A stretch of 18,527 nucleotides of DNA from JAGLSB01 sp023135955 (GCA_030673645.1 DAOVIO010000071.1:1-18527), one strand, 5' to 3'. Shown: positions 7,141-15,773, numbered from the stretch's first letter. Notes: generated from the sequence alone by a model not told the origin. Translations and numbers: made by a program.

Positions 7141-7656
7141 TTATATTGTGCTTTCGTAAGCTTGATCTATTGAAAGCGGTCCATTTTTGTAGGCATTTAC
7201 TGCCAGCTCATCGCATCTTTCATTCTCGGGAATATTAGCATGACCTTTAACCCAGTTTATTTCTACGTTATGTTTTCTGTAAAGAACTAAAAACCTTATC
7301 CATAAATCGGAATTTTTTTTCTTTTTAAAAGAATTCTTTTCCCATTTCAGAAGCCAGCCTTGATTTACAGCTTCAGAAACATATTTAGAATCGGTATAAA
7401 ATTTTACTTTAGCTTTTTCCCACTTGATAGCTTCAAGTCCCCTGATAACTGCAAGTAACTCCATCCTGTTATTTGTTGTATGCCGAAATCCTTCAGAAAT
7501 TTCCTTGCGATGTTTACCCAACATCATAACAACACCTAATCCACCAGGTCCGGGATTTCCGCTTGCTCCTCCATCGGTATATATAGTAATAACAGGTTCC
7601 AAACTTTTTGCAAAAACCGAAGAGTCATCAGTAAAACTAATAACCCATGGATCCAA
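7141..7656 (-). CDS. rnhA: Ribonuclease HI
   Basis: Cleaves the RNA strand of RNA-DNA hybrids. The complete active-site set is present: Asp28 in YTDGGASGNPGPGG, Glu66 in NNRMELLA, Asp89 in FYTDSKYV and Asp149 in RCDELA, with the conserved His139 in WVKGHA. The basic handle region (LLKWEKNSFKKKKNSDLW, 102-119) is also present. The frame has no ATG before the catalytic core. The first usable codon is TTG at 7656, one base past the peptidase stop, giving 171 residues with a roughly 20-residue leader. A second TTG at 7602 would give about 153 residues starting just before the first strand, closer to the usual length, and it follows an A-rich stretch. Either way the start is non-AUG. It sits between the S46 peptidase and the SiaB-like kinase and is probably translated by coupling. 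Confidence 0.95.
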   Translation of the reverse strand: MDPWVISFTDDSSVFAKSLEPVITIYTDGGASGNPGPGGLGVVMMLGKHRKEISEGFRHTTNNRMELLAVIRGLEAIKWEKAKVKFYTDSKYVSEAVNQGWLLKWEKNSFKKKKNSDLWIRFLVLYRKHNVEINWVKGHANIPENERCDELAVNAYKNGPLSIDQAYESTI

Positions 7657-7657
7657 A

Positions 7658-9805
7658 TTAATTAATGACTTTCATTTCATCTATAAGATGACTAGCGCCG
7701 GCATATTTATCTATGACAAATAAAACATAGCGTATATCAACATTAATACACTTTTGCAACTCAGTTTCAAAAGCAACATCACCGCTCATAGCTTCCCAAT
7801 TCCCGTCGAAAGCAATACCAATAAGCTCTCCTTTCCCATTGATGACAGGACTGCCAGAGTTTCCTCCGGTTATATCATTATCTGTAGTGAAGCATACATT
7901 TAAGACTCCATCTTTTCCATAGCGACCATAATCTTTAGCATCGTAAAGCTCTTTTAATCTATTACTTACTATAAACTCAGGATTAGTTGGATCCTCTTTC
8001 TCCATAACACCTTTTAAAGTAGTGAAGTAAGAATAATAAACGGCATCTTTAGGTTTATAATCACCAACTGTTCCATAGGTCAAACGAAGAGTTGAATTAG
8101 CATCAGGATAGAAGATTCTGTCATTTTGCATTTCCATCAGACCTGCCATCCATAAACGCGCTCCTTGTTCTACAAGTTGGTTGCCTATTGTCTGCATAGC
8201 ATTAAGTCCCATATATGTTTCAAAAAATGCAAAAGTCATTTGAATGCCCAGATCAGATGACATTGATTTTGCATTAGCGTTATCGATCATTGCCATAATC
8301 TTATCCTGATATGGCAGGACGGATTTTTTGAAATACTTTTCTACGAATTTATCTATGTTTCCTTTGTATTTAGCATTAATCTCTCTGACACTTACAGGTA
8401 GATATTCTTCATCAACATTTTCAAGCATTAGCTGAAGCATAGCTTTGGTGATTTTTTTATCGGTAGCGAGATTGTAATCCTTGAAGAATTCCAGTGCAGC
8501 ATTTCGAGCATATTCTTTCATCATTTCCACTCTTTCTTCATCAGGATTTTCTGAGCTTATTTCCTGATAAAGGAAACGAATAGAATTCCCAAGTTGAACA
8601 GTTTCCATACCCGAATACATACATTCAATCAGATATTGACTTGAATGAACAAGAACTTTTCTCTGTTTAATTCCTCTTTGAATAAGGTCAAAAGTATTAG
8701 TGTATTTTTCCTTATTATTTTTACTTACCCAATCAAGAAAGTCAGCCTCAAGGTCCCTTTTTCTCTCAACAACGCCAAGATTGTTCAGTCCATTTGTTTG
8801 TCCGATAGAATATTTCCAATAATTACTTGAGCGGGAATATTTTGCTGCATATTTTATGTTTATTTCTTCGCTGCTGAGCATATCTTCCATCATTATGCCC
8901 TGCTTTATGCCTCTGATTTTTATTCTGTTAGGATGAGTAATGTCCAATAACTCATCAACTTCCCAGGAAGTCATGTAACGGTCTGTAGATCCAGGGAATC
9001 CCATAACCATAGCAAAGTCATCTTTTTCATAACCGTTGAGTGATATCGGTAAGAAATGTTTTGATTTTAAGGGGATATTATTGACTGAATAATCAGCTGG
9101 GTTTCCGGCTGAATCAGTATAAACCCTGAACATAGAAAAATCGCCAGTCTGGCGTGGCCACATCCAATTATCAGAATCGTGTCCAAATTTTCCAATAGAC
9201 TCGGGTGGCGCACCTACTAATCTTACATCTCTATAAGTTTCATTTACAAAAAGAATATACTGGTTTCCATTGAAGAAACTACGGACATTTGCTTCATAGT
9301 GCGTTCCATCTGTTGCATTTTGAATAATTTCTGCTGAAAGTGCATTAAGACTATCTTCTCTGACATGACCAACCAAATCATCACTTAGATAGGGTAAGAT
9401 CTTTTCGGTAACATCCTCAATTTTCACAACGAAAGTGATTGTTTTACCTTCATTTGGCAGCTCGTCCTCACGAGTCATTGCCCAAAAACCGTTTTTTATA
9501 TAATTATGTTCGACACTACTGTGGTTCTGAATTTCGCCATAACCACAATGATGATTGGTTAATAATAATCCATCGGGAGAAACTAATTCAGCTGTACACG
9601 ATCCTCCATCGAGAGCCCCAACAGCATCTTTTAAACTTGATTGATTAAAACTGAAGATTTCTTCCTGATTTAATTCCAGCCCGAGCTCCTGCATTTTTTC
9701 AAAATCCTGACTCTGTAGCATTATTAAAATCCACATTCCTTCATCTGCCTTAGCAAATCCTAGTGATAAGAACACAAACAGCAAAAAGCTTATTATCTTT
9801 CTCAT
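7658..9805 (-). CDS. S46-family dipeptidyl-peptidase, DPP7-type
   Basis: Periplasmic serine exopeptidase that removes dipeptides from the N termini of oligopeptides, as in asaccharolytic Bacteroidota such as Porphyromonas. The 715 residues match family length. A Sec signal peptide covers residues 1-20 (SLGFAKA). The catalytic triad can be placed as His in LLTNHHCGYG (85/86), Asp222 in QTGDFSMFRVY and Ser650 in GGNSGSPV. The residue 18 after the serine is Gly668 (AFDGNWEAMSGD). In characterised members Gly at this place goes with DPP7 and an Arg with the Asp/Glu-specific DPP11, so a preference for hydrophobic P1 residues is predicted. It is the first gene of a three-gene run with rnhA and the SiaB-like kinase. 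A candidate promoter lies at 9841-9848, and the upstream SusCD operon is closed off by its own hairpin. Confidence 0.95.
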   Translation of the reverse strand: MRKIISFLLFVFLSLGFAKADEGMWILIMLQSQDFEKMQELGLELNQEEIFSFNQSSLKDAVGALDGGSCTAELVSPDGLLLTNHHCGYGEIQNHSSVEHNYIKNGFWAMTREDELPNEGKTITFVVKIEDVTEKILPYLSDDLVGHVREDSLNALSAEIIQNATDGTHYEANVRSFFNGNQYILFVNETYRDVRLVGAPPESIGKFGHDSDNWMWPRQTGDFSMFRVYTDSAGNPADYSVNNIPLKSKHFLPISLNGYEKDDFAMVMGFPGSTDRYMTSWEVDELLDITHPNRIKIRGIKQGIMMEDMLSSEEINIKYAAKYSRSSNYWKYSIGQTNGLNNLGVVERKRDLEADFLDWVSKNNKEKYTNTFDLIQRGIKQRKVLVHSSQYLIECMYSGMETVQLGNSIRFLYQEISSENPDEERVEMMKEYARNAALEFFKDYNLATDKKITKAMLQLMLENVDEEYLPVSVREINAKYKGNIDKFVEKYFKKSVLPYQDKIMAMIDNANAKSMSSDLGIQMTFAFFETYMGLNAMQTIGNQLVEQGARLWMAGLMEMQNDRIFYPDANSTLRLTYGTVGDYKPKDAVYYSYFTTLKGVMEKEDPTNPEFIVSNRLKELYDAKDYGRYGKDGVLNVCFTTDNDITGGNSGSPVINGKGELIGIAFDGNWEAMSGDVAFETELQKCINVDIRYVLFVIDKYAGASHLIDEMKVIN

Positions 9806-9840
9806 ATTTATTGGTCTATAATATATATTTCTGTTGAAAA

Positions 9841-9848
9841 CAAAGATA
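9841..9848 (-). promoter_or_regulatory. Candidate -7 element (TATCTTTG) of the dpp7-rnhA-kinase operon
   Basis: The minus strand reads TATCTTTG, a full match to TAnnTTTG, 35 nt before the peptidase ATG. The -33 region lacks a clear TTG. The remaining part of the 330-nt gap 9806-10135 holds the SusCD terminator and no coding potential that I can recognise. Confidence 0.5.
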
Positions 9849-10020
9849 AAAGAAATTATATAGATTGATTTATTTTTAGTGAATTAATAGATATGAATTG
9901 ATAAAAGCAATATTGCAAGCATTCAGTTATTGATTTGAGCAGACAAAGAGCAAGAAATGGATAAGTTTTATTTTCAAATGCATAGGCTTCAAATGAACTT
10001 ACCACCCGAAAGCTATGTTC

Positions 10021-10065
10021 AAAAAAAACTTTACCTACCCCTTGAAAAATAGAGGTAGGTAAAGT
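10021..10065 (-). terminator. Intrinsic terminator of the susC-susD operon
   Basis: Arms ACTTTACCTACC (10028-10039) and GGTAGGTAAAGT (10054-10065) form a perfect 12-bp stem with a 14-nt loop. On the minus strand it is followed by a T run reaching 10021. It lies about 70 nt past the susD stop; between them a smaller perfect dyad GTTTAAG/CTTAAAC (10075-10092) is present. Confidence 0.92.
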
Positions 10066-10135
10066 AATTAATCTGTTTAAGCTAACTTAAACTAAGCTTT
10101 TATTTCTGATTTGAACTAATGTTATTTCTTTAGTT

Positions 10136-11833
10136 TCAATCCCATCCCGGATTTTGAAGCATCGGGGAAGTCAGGTTAGCATCAATCACAGTCTGAGGTA
10201 TGGGAAAAAGAACGTCTCTTTCGGAAATATTTTGCCCTCCGTTTTTGTTGTGGAGTCTGGTTCTCTCAAGCCATTTACCTGTCCTCAGAAGGGTATAGCG
10301 ACGGTGTTCCTCGAATATTAGTTCACGGGATCTTTCATCAAGGATAAAGTCAATATCAACTTCTCCCGCGGTAATGTCAGATGCATTTGCTCTATTTCTA
10401 AGCACATTAATGGTATTGGCTGCGGAGCCAGTCTTGCCAAGCAAAAGTTCCGCTTCAGCCTTAATCAGGTAAGTCTCTGCAAGCCTGAGATAGGGCGCGT
10501 CTTTATTGGATTCGGTTGAAGTGGGATTGATCGGATCCGAATGATCGAATTTACTTGAATAGGGCCAATCAAGATAAGGTTGAAAACTTGGACTTAATTC
10601 TATCTCCCTATCCCAGTTCAGCCAAATCGTATCACCATAATGCCAGGTTGAATCAGGCAACTTGTCGGCCGCCCAGGGGGCGTTTTGTGATTCATCCTTT
10701 AAAGTGAAATATTTTCTCACAATATTATCTGCAAATCTATCATCCTGAGACTCATACAAATCCAGGGCAAATTTCGTCATGGAAAAACGGGCTTGTGGTC
10801 TTCCTCCCCTTTCAACGGTATAGGTCAATACACCCGATTTACCGCCAACAGTAATTTTATTATATTCTGATCCGGTCCAGCGACGCATAATATTTCTGCC
10901 TCCGCCAGGATAATATCCCCATTGCCATACCCATAGGGCTTCGATATTGCCTTGGTCGCGGTTAGCATTGCCATCAAGAAACATATCGGCAAAAGGCGTT
11001 CCATCGTTCGATGAGTTAACCCCAAATCGTTCGGTAATAAGGCTATACTGCGGTGTGTCGATGACCTTATCTGCCCAGTACAAAGCGCTGTCCGGTTTAT
11101 CCAGAACGAGATACAACTCCGCAAGGTAATGCTGAACAGCCCCTTTGGTGATTTTTCCTCTTACAAGTGGTTCAACCGGAACTGACTTTTCGGCGAATAA
11201 CAGATCCGAGATCATTTGCAATCTGACTTCCTCAACCGGGGTTCTTGCCCAATCTGTACGTATCGTTGAGCCAAGTGATTCCTGACGGCTTAAGGGAACA
11301 TCTCCCCACATGAAAGTAAGGTGGCGATATGCCCATGCTCTTACGGCTTTTGCTTCACCGATTACCCGGTTTTTGTTCTCCTCCTCCGGGACACCATATC
11401 CTCTCCAGTCAACATCGGTTCTACTCTCAGCATTATTGATTATGGTGTTGGCTGAATTAATGACCCGATAGAGCCAGATAAAATGAGATTGGAGGTGTGG
11501 GTTTTCAGGGCTATTGATTTCTCCCCAATAAGTAGCTAAATTTGAAAATCTGTCCAACCTGTTGGCACACAAAACGTCAGTTCCTGTAGCGGACAATTCG
11601 TATCTTAGTTGGTTGGATCCTCCGTATGATCTTTCATCTTCTTCTCCTTCCTTTTCCTGTCTCGCTAGCACATACATACCATTCAGGCCGGTTTCAAAAC
11701 CTGCAAGGCTTGTATAAAGCGATTCAGTTGATATCAGATGAGGTGGCCTTTCATCAAGCCATTCTTCCGAGCAACCTGCCATAAAAATATAGGCTGTTAG
11801 AAATGCTATTTTATATAATAATTTTGTTTTCAT
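10136..11833 (-). CDS. SusD/RagB-family surface lipoprotein
   Basis: Lid and substrate-binding lipoprotein that caps the SusC barrel on the cell surface and captures glycans or peptides. The protein has 565 residues. The lipobox ends FMAGC with the lipidated cysteine at 21, followed by acidic residues (SEEW), in line with the surface-export signal of Bacteroidota lipoproteins. The N-terminal SusD segment reads ISTESLYTSLAGFETGLNGMY. The helical TPR-type scaffold includes NTIINNAES and AVRAWAYRHLTFMWGDVPL. The C-terminal SusD part has DAPYLRLAETYLIKAEAELL, NVLRNRA, ILDERSRELIFEEHRRY from residue 497, and FPIPQ at 543-547 with a terminal QNPGWD. It starts 37 nt after the susC stop. G+C content is clearly higher than in flanking genes. 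The substrate cannot be read from sequence; RagB-like peptide binding and glycan binding are both possible. Confidence 0.97.
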   Translation of the reverse strand: MKTKLLYKIAFLTAYIFMAGCSEEWLDERPPHLISTESLYTSLAGFETGLNGMYVLARQEKEGEEDERSYGGSNQLRYELSATGTDVLCANRLDRFSNLATYWGEINSPENPHLQSHFIWLYRVINSANTIINNAESRTDVDWRGYGVPEEENKNRVIGEAKAVRAWAYRHLTFMWGDVPLSRQESLGSTIRTDWARTPVEEVRLQMISDLLFAEKSVPVEPLVRGKITKGAVQHYLAELYLVLDKPDSALYWADKVIDTPQYSLITERFGVNSSNDGTPFADMFLDGNANRDQGNIEALWVWQWGYYPGGGRNIMRRWTGSEYNKITVGGKSGVLTYTVERGGRPQARFSMTKFALDLYESQDDRFADNIVRKYFTLKDESQNAPWAADKLPDSTWHYGDTIWLNWDREIELSPSFQPYLDWPYSSKFDHSDPINPTSTESNKDAPYLRLAETYLIKAEAELLLGKTGSAANTINVLRNRANASDITAGEVDIDFILDERSRELIFEEHRRYTLLRTGKWLERTRLHNKNGGQNISERDVLFPIPQTVIDANLTSPMLQNPGWD

Positions 11834-11870
11834 AACTGTATATCTTTTTAGTTGTTAACATAATCATGTT

Positions 11871-14800
11871 TCAGAATCCCAGTTTCAGTCCAAAAACAAT
11901 CTGTCTTTCCAGCGGGATGAACCTTTGATCGTCCAGTTCCGGATCCAAGCCATTCCATTCAGTGAATGTATACAGATTACGTCCTGTAACATATAACCTT
12001 AACTGTCCCAGGCCAACTTTATTAATCATGCTTGCCGGGAAATCATAGGATAGAGAAACATCTTTAATGCGGACAAAACTTGCGTTCTCGAAAAACATAT
12101 CCTCCTCTGCACTCACTCCTGCCATCCTGTGTGCATTTATATGATTCATATAAAAATCGTTTGTGGGATTATCAACTGTCCACCGGTTTTTATTGATGGT
12201 GTTACGTCGAACGGAGGGATATACATCATCCTGCATATATTCATTGTCTTTGGTTACACCATGAACTCCGTGCAGAAAGACGTTAAGCTTGAAATTTTTA
12301 AAGGAGAATGTGTTAGATAATCCCCATATTAGTTTGGGATCCAACTGTCCTACTATTTGTCTGTCTTCTGCAGTAAGCAGGGTATCGCCATTAACATCCC
12401 TGATTTTTACAAATCCTGGTTGGGATCCCCATAAGGCTGCTTCATCGGCTTCTTCCTCTTGCCATACGCCATCTATTACGTAATCATAATTAACCCGGAT
12501 AGGTTGGCCAATAAACCATTTGTTGGCAATATCGTCAACTTCATTGCCTTCCTCATCAATGAATCCGTACAGTGAAAGAATTTCATTTTTTACAATGGCC
12601 ATATTACCTGACATGGTCCAGGTAAAACTTGGTGTTACAATATTTCTTGAATTGATTGTTAACTCAATCCCCTTGTTCTCCGTTTCACCTATATTCTGGG
12701 TTATTGAGGTAATTCCATGCACAGGTGAAATGGTTCTGTCCAACAGTAAAGCTGTTGTGTTTGTCTTATAAAGATTAAGATCACCTGTAATCCTGTTATT
12801 AAGAATACCCACATCCAGACCTACGTTTATGGTCTTTGACGATTCCCAGCCAAGATCATCCATTCCGATCGTGCTTGGCATATACCCGACTAAGGTCGTG
12901 GCTTGATGGGTGATCCAGTCAGCAGAACCCAACCTCGTGATGGTTTCATAGGGTCCAACAGCCTGGTTCCCATTCTGTCCCAGGGAGGCTCTTACCTTCA
13001 GCGAGCTGAACAGATCCTTTAATGGGAAAAATTCTTCGTTTGCCAGATTCCAGCCAAGGGCAACAGAAGGGAATATGCCCCATTTGGTCTCAGCTCCAAA
13101 TCCTGAAAAACCATCCCTCCGGCCTGTCAATGTTAAAAGATAACGGCTGTCGTATGCGTAGTTCATCCGAATCATCTGAGATACCAGAACCGATTCATTA
13201 ACCGAGTAACCTGGAGTTGATATATTGGCTTGTGGTGCAGCATACCATGAAAGGAAATCATTCGGAAATCCTTCTGCGTCCACTCCGTTTCGGGATCTTT
13301 TATTATTTTCAAAGCTGTACAGAGCCGTTGCAAAAATATTGTGTTTTCCGAATTCTCTATTGTAGGAAAGAATATTTTCCAGAACTTTGTTGTTCCAAAG
13401 GGTACGATCTGTACTTGATTCACCCAGTTTTTCGTATCCGTCTTTCCCATCGCGTCCCTTATAAGTAGCTTCATCACGAAGCCTTACTCTTATACCCGAA
13501 TTAAGTCTGTAACTAAGACCTTTTATAAAGGGGAAGTCAATAATTGCGTAATTATTTGTCAATGCCTGATAAGATTTATTCATATCGTCCCACAGAGTAG
13601 GTTCAAGGGGATTGGCGAAATAGACATCTTCCGGCCATGGATAAATGGTTAAATTGCCATTCTCATCGTATGGTCTGGAAAGAGGATTCATTCTATATGG
13701 GCCTGACTCCAGTGACTCGCCGCTCATATCGTCAAAGGACAGTTGCGTTCGTGTCCCTAATGTCAACCAGTCCGTAATATTAATTTCAATATTTATTCGG
13801 TTTGTAAAACGCAAATAATCATCGTTCACTTGTATTCCCTGAACATCAAGGATGCTCCCGGCAACATAATAAGTGGTTTTGTCAGTACCTCCCGAAACAG
13901 AAAGATTGTGCTCCTGGCTATAGCCCTGCCGGGTAGCAAGGTCAACCCAGTCAACCCACTCACCTGCGTCATACACCTCCTGTTCGGATGTTGTAAAAGA
14001 GCCGGGTTCACGTTCCAATTTAAATTCATAGAACTCTTCCCCGTTCATCATATCAGGAACGTTGACATAATCCTGGAGAGAATATTTACCATCATAGGAT
14101 ATTACAGGTGCACCTTGATTCCCTTCTTTGGATGTAATAAGAATTACACCATTAGCGCCCCTTGATCCATAAATTGCTGCAGCTGAGGCATCTTTAAGTA
14201 TTTCTATGGACTCAACGTCATTGGGATTGATATCCCCAAGTTCTCCTTCATAGGGTATCCCATCAAGAACAATTAAGGGTTCATTACTTGCTTTAATTGA
14301 GTTGCGACCTCTTATCAGAATAGCTTGAGAGGGCGCAGAGCCTGCTGAAGAAGTCTGAATCATTACTCCCGGAATTGCCCCCTGAATTGCTTGAGCAATA
14401 TTAAGATTGGGGAACATTTCCAGACGTTCCCTGCCCAATGAGGCAACCGTTCCTGTTATATCACTCTTCTTCTGAGTTCCATAACCCACTACAATAACTT
14501 CATCAATCCCAGTGGTTTCTTCCTCCATTGTCAGTTCAAAAATCAATCGATCTGCAACAGCCAGCTCCTGGGTTTTCATCCCAATAAATGAAAACTGTAA
14601 AGCTTCGGCATTTTCAGGAATCTTTAACTGGAATTTTCCGGTAATATCCGTAATTGTACCAATAGATGTTCCTTTTACGATAACCGTAACTCCCGTGATT
14701 GGTTCACCGTTTATATCGGTAACAGTTCCTGAGATTGTCTTTTCAGGCTGTTGTGTAGCATTTTGAGAGTAACCTGCTGTTAAAACAGCAAATAATAAAA

Positions 14801-14888
14801 GCGTCAAAATGGTCAGTCCTTTCATTTTATGCAGAGTTTTAACCATACTCCCTCTTGGGAAGTACAGTTTTTCAAGGATTCTTTTCAT
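11871..14888 (-). CDS. SusC/RagA-family TonB-dependent outer-membrane transporter
   Basis: TonB-powered outer-membrane importer that works with the SusD lid encoded just downstream. The protein has 1005 residues. A signal peptide ends near residue 41 (LTAGYSQ); three possible ATG starts exist (residues 1, 15 and 22), all keeping the signal core. A carboxypeptidase-regulatory-like domain (ISGTVTDINGEPITGVTV onward) covers about 52-121. A TonB box DEVIVVGYGTQ lies at 129-139. The plug domain covers about 150-260 with the family text LDGIPYEGE, DVESIEILKDASAAAIYG and GSRGANGVILITSK. The 22-strand barrel region runs to a C-terminal aromatic residue (FGLKLGF). No STN domain is present, so signalling to an anti-sigma factor is not expected, and no sigma/anti-sigma pair is adjacent. 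The gene is complete. Its 3' two thirds are richer in G+C than the flanking genes, while its 5' part is closer to them. Confidence 0.98.
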   Translation of the reverse strand: MKRILEKLYFPRGSMVKTLHKMKGLTILTLLLFAVLTAGYSQNATQQPEKTISGTVTDINGEPITGVTVIVKGTSIGTITDITGKFQLKIPENAEALQFSFIGMKTQELAVADRLIFELTMEEETTGIDEVIVVGYGTQKKSDITGTVASLGRERLEMFPNLNIAQAIQGAIPGVMIQTSSAGSAPSQAILIRGRNSIKASNEPLIVLDGIPYEGELGDINPNDVESIEILKDASAAAIYGSRGANGVILITSKEGNQGAPVISYDGKYSLQDYVNVPDMMNGEEFYEFKLEREPGSFTTSEQEVYDAGEWVDWVDLATRQGYSQEHNLSVSGGTDKTTYYVAGSILDVQGIQVNDDYLRFTNRINIEINITDWLTLGTRTQLSFDDMSGESLESGPYRMNPLSRPYDENGNLTIYPWPEDVYFANPLEPTLWDDMNKSYQALTNNYAIIDFPFIKGLSYRLNSGIRVRLRDEATYKGRDGKDGYEKLGESSTDRTLWNNKVLENILSYNREFGKHNIFATALYSFENNKRSRNGVDAEGFPNDFLSWYAAPQANISTPGYSVNESVLVSQMIRMNYAYDSRYLLTLTGRRDGFSGFGAETKWGIFPSVALGWNLANEEFFPLKDLFSSLKVRASLGQNGNQAVGPYETITRLGSADWITHQATTLVGYMPSTIGMDDLGWESSKTINVGLDVGILNNRITGDLNLYKTNTTALLLDRTISPVHGITSITQNIGETENKGIELTINSRNIVTPSFTWTMSGNMAIVKNEILSLYGFIDEEGNEVDDIANKWFIGQPIRVNYDYVIDGVWQEEEADEAALWGSQPGFVKIRDVNGDTLLTAEDRQIVGQLDPKLIWGLSNTFSFKNFKLNVFLHGVHGVTKDNEYMQDDVYPSVRRNTINKNRWTVDNPTNDFYMNHINAHRMAGVSAEEDMFFENASFVRIKDVSLSYDFPASMINKVGLGQLRLYVTGRNLYTFTEWNGLDPELDDQRFIPLERQIVFGLKLGF

Positions 14889-15425
14889 AATCTGATTTGG
14901 TTTTAGGATTAATATTAATCTTGTTTAGTTTAATTGTCTGAGTTATCTTAACATAATTAAAGTCAGTGACTCTCGATTCAATCATCCATTAACAAAATAC
15001 TTCCCTGATCATTTTTTGCAATTCGTCTCTATTATTGAGATTGCAAACGGTAATAGGAATAAAGGCATTCCTTAAGTAGAAAAAATATCTTCTCAGGTAA
15101 ATGAGCTTTCTTTTTTCAATACAGTAACATAAAACCTTATTTCCTTACAAATTCGAGTTTTTTTACTAAAATAACAAGAAATTTAGAATTATTATCCATT
15201 TTTTTTAAAACTTTAGTCCTTAATATAATGTTCCAGACTTTAAGTTATTGGTTTATTTTTAACATCACACCTTTGGTTTAATAATTTTTTTAAACCTCCT
15301 ATTTTAAAACAATCCACCTCATCGTGAATAAATCCTAATAAATGTTAATAATTTAACACCTATTTAATATATATTCTCTTTTTAACCTTCTATTTTTCGA
15401 CAAATTTTAAAGGACATTAAATATT
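14889..15425. other. 537-nt AT-rich intergenic region between susC and the STAS gene, with a dyad
   Basis: This divergent region must contain the susC and STAS-gene promoters, but I find no full TAnnTTTG match on the susC strand. It holds a dyad of TTGCAA (15016-15021) and TTGCAA (15041-15046) enclosing TCTC/GAGA, and a small perfect hairpin AGGAAT/ATTCCT (15055-15072). No ORF, tRNA or recognisable RNA is seen. An AAAGGA at 15409-15414 may serve as a weak ribosome site for the STAS gene. Confidence 0.6.
15016..15046. promoter_or_regulatory. Dyad TTGCAA-TCTC/GAGA-TTGCAA upstream of susC
   Basis: Two TTGCAA hexamers 25 bp apart enclose the inverted tetramers TCTC (15026-15029) and GAGA (15037-15040), with a small asymmetric bulge. 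The site is about 130 bp upstream of the susC ATG. It could be an operator or a leader hairpin of the susC transcript; there is no direct evidence for either. Confidence 0.3.
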
Positions 15426-15773
15426 ATGATTAAAATCAGGAAAGAAGGACAAGATATTATTCTTAGTTTATTTCAACTCAATAAAATTAATATCTTGTTT
15501 TCTGACCAAATAGGAGAACAATTAAAAAAATTGGTTGAAATTCCCGGAAGCAGAATCCTATTTGATATTCAAAACATAATATTTATTGACAGTACCGGAT
15601 TTGGAATGTTAATTGGAATAGGAGAGTTAGCTTGTAAGAATTCTTCAGAGTTTATTTTATGCAATCCAAGTCAGGAGGTGGTCGAGTTATTTAATCTTCT
15701 TGATGTGCGGGAAAGATTGACCACCAGTGTAATGGATGTGGTTGGGGAATCTCTTTTATTGGAGGTTGAATAA
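15426..15773 (+). CDS. Stand-alone STAS-domain protein (anti-sigma factor antagonist type)
   Basis: Small cytoplasmic switch protein of the SpoIIAA/RsbV class, which binds or releases a partner according to phosphorylation by a HATPase kinase. The 115 residues form one STAS domain: an N-terminal strand pair, the helix SDQIGEQLKKLVE at 26-38, the strand SRILFDIQNIIFID and the phosphorylation-loop motif IDSTGFGML at 54-62. Ser56 or Thr57 is the likely phosphosite. The C-terminal helix is SQEVVELFNLLDV at 82-94. The gene stands alone, divergent from susC and convergent with the macroglobulin-like gene, with no anti-sigma factor or phosphatase beside it. The closest kinase-type gene in the window is the SiaB-like protein at 6614-7126, an unproven pairing. 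The weak Shine-Dalgarno AAAGGA lies 11 nt before the ATG. Confidence 0.9.
   Translation: MIKIRKEGQDIILSLFQLNKINILFSDQIGEQLKKLVEIPGSRILFDIQNIIFIDSTGFGMLIGIGELACKNSSEFILCNPSQEVVELFNLLDVRERLTTSVMDVVGESLLLEVE

Noticed and set aside
13830..14165. Plus-strand open frame of 111 codons inside susC
   Set aside because: It lies fully antisense to a well-supported gene, matches no family I recognise and has no start-site support; treated as a shadow frame.
11871..14888. SusC considered as a trans-envelope signalling receptor
   Set aside because: No STN domain precedes the CarboxypepD-like domain and no sigma/anti-sigma pair is adjacent.
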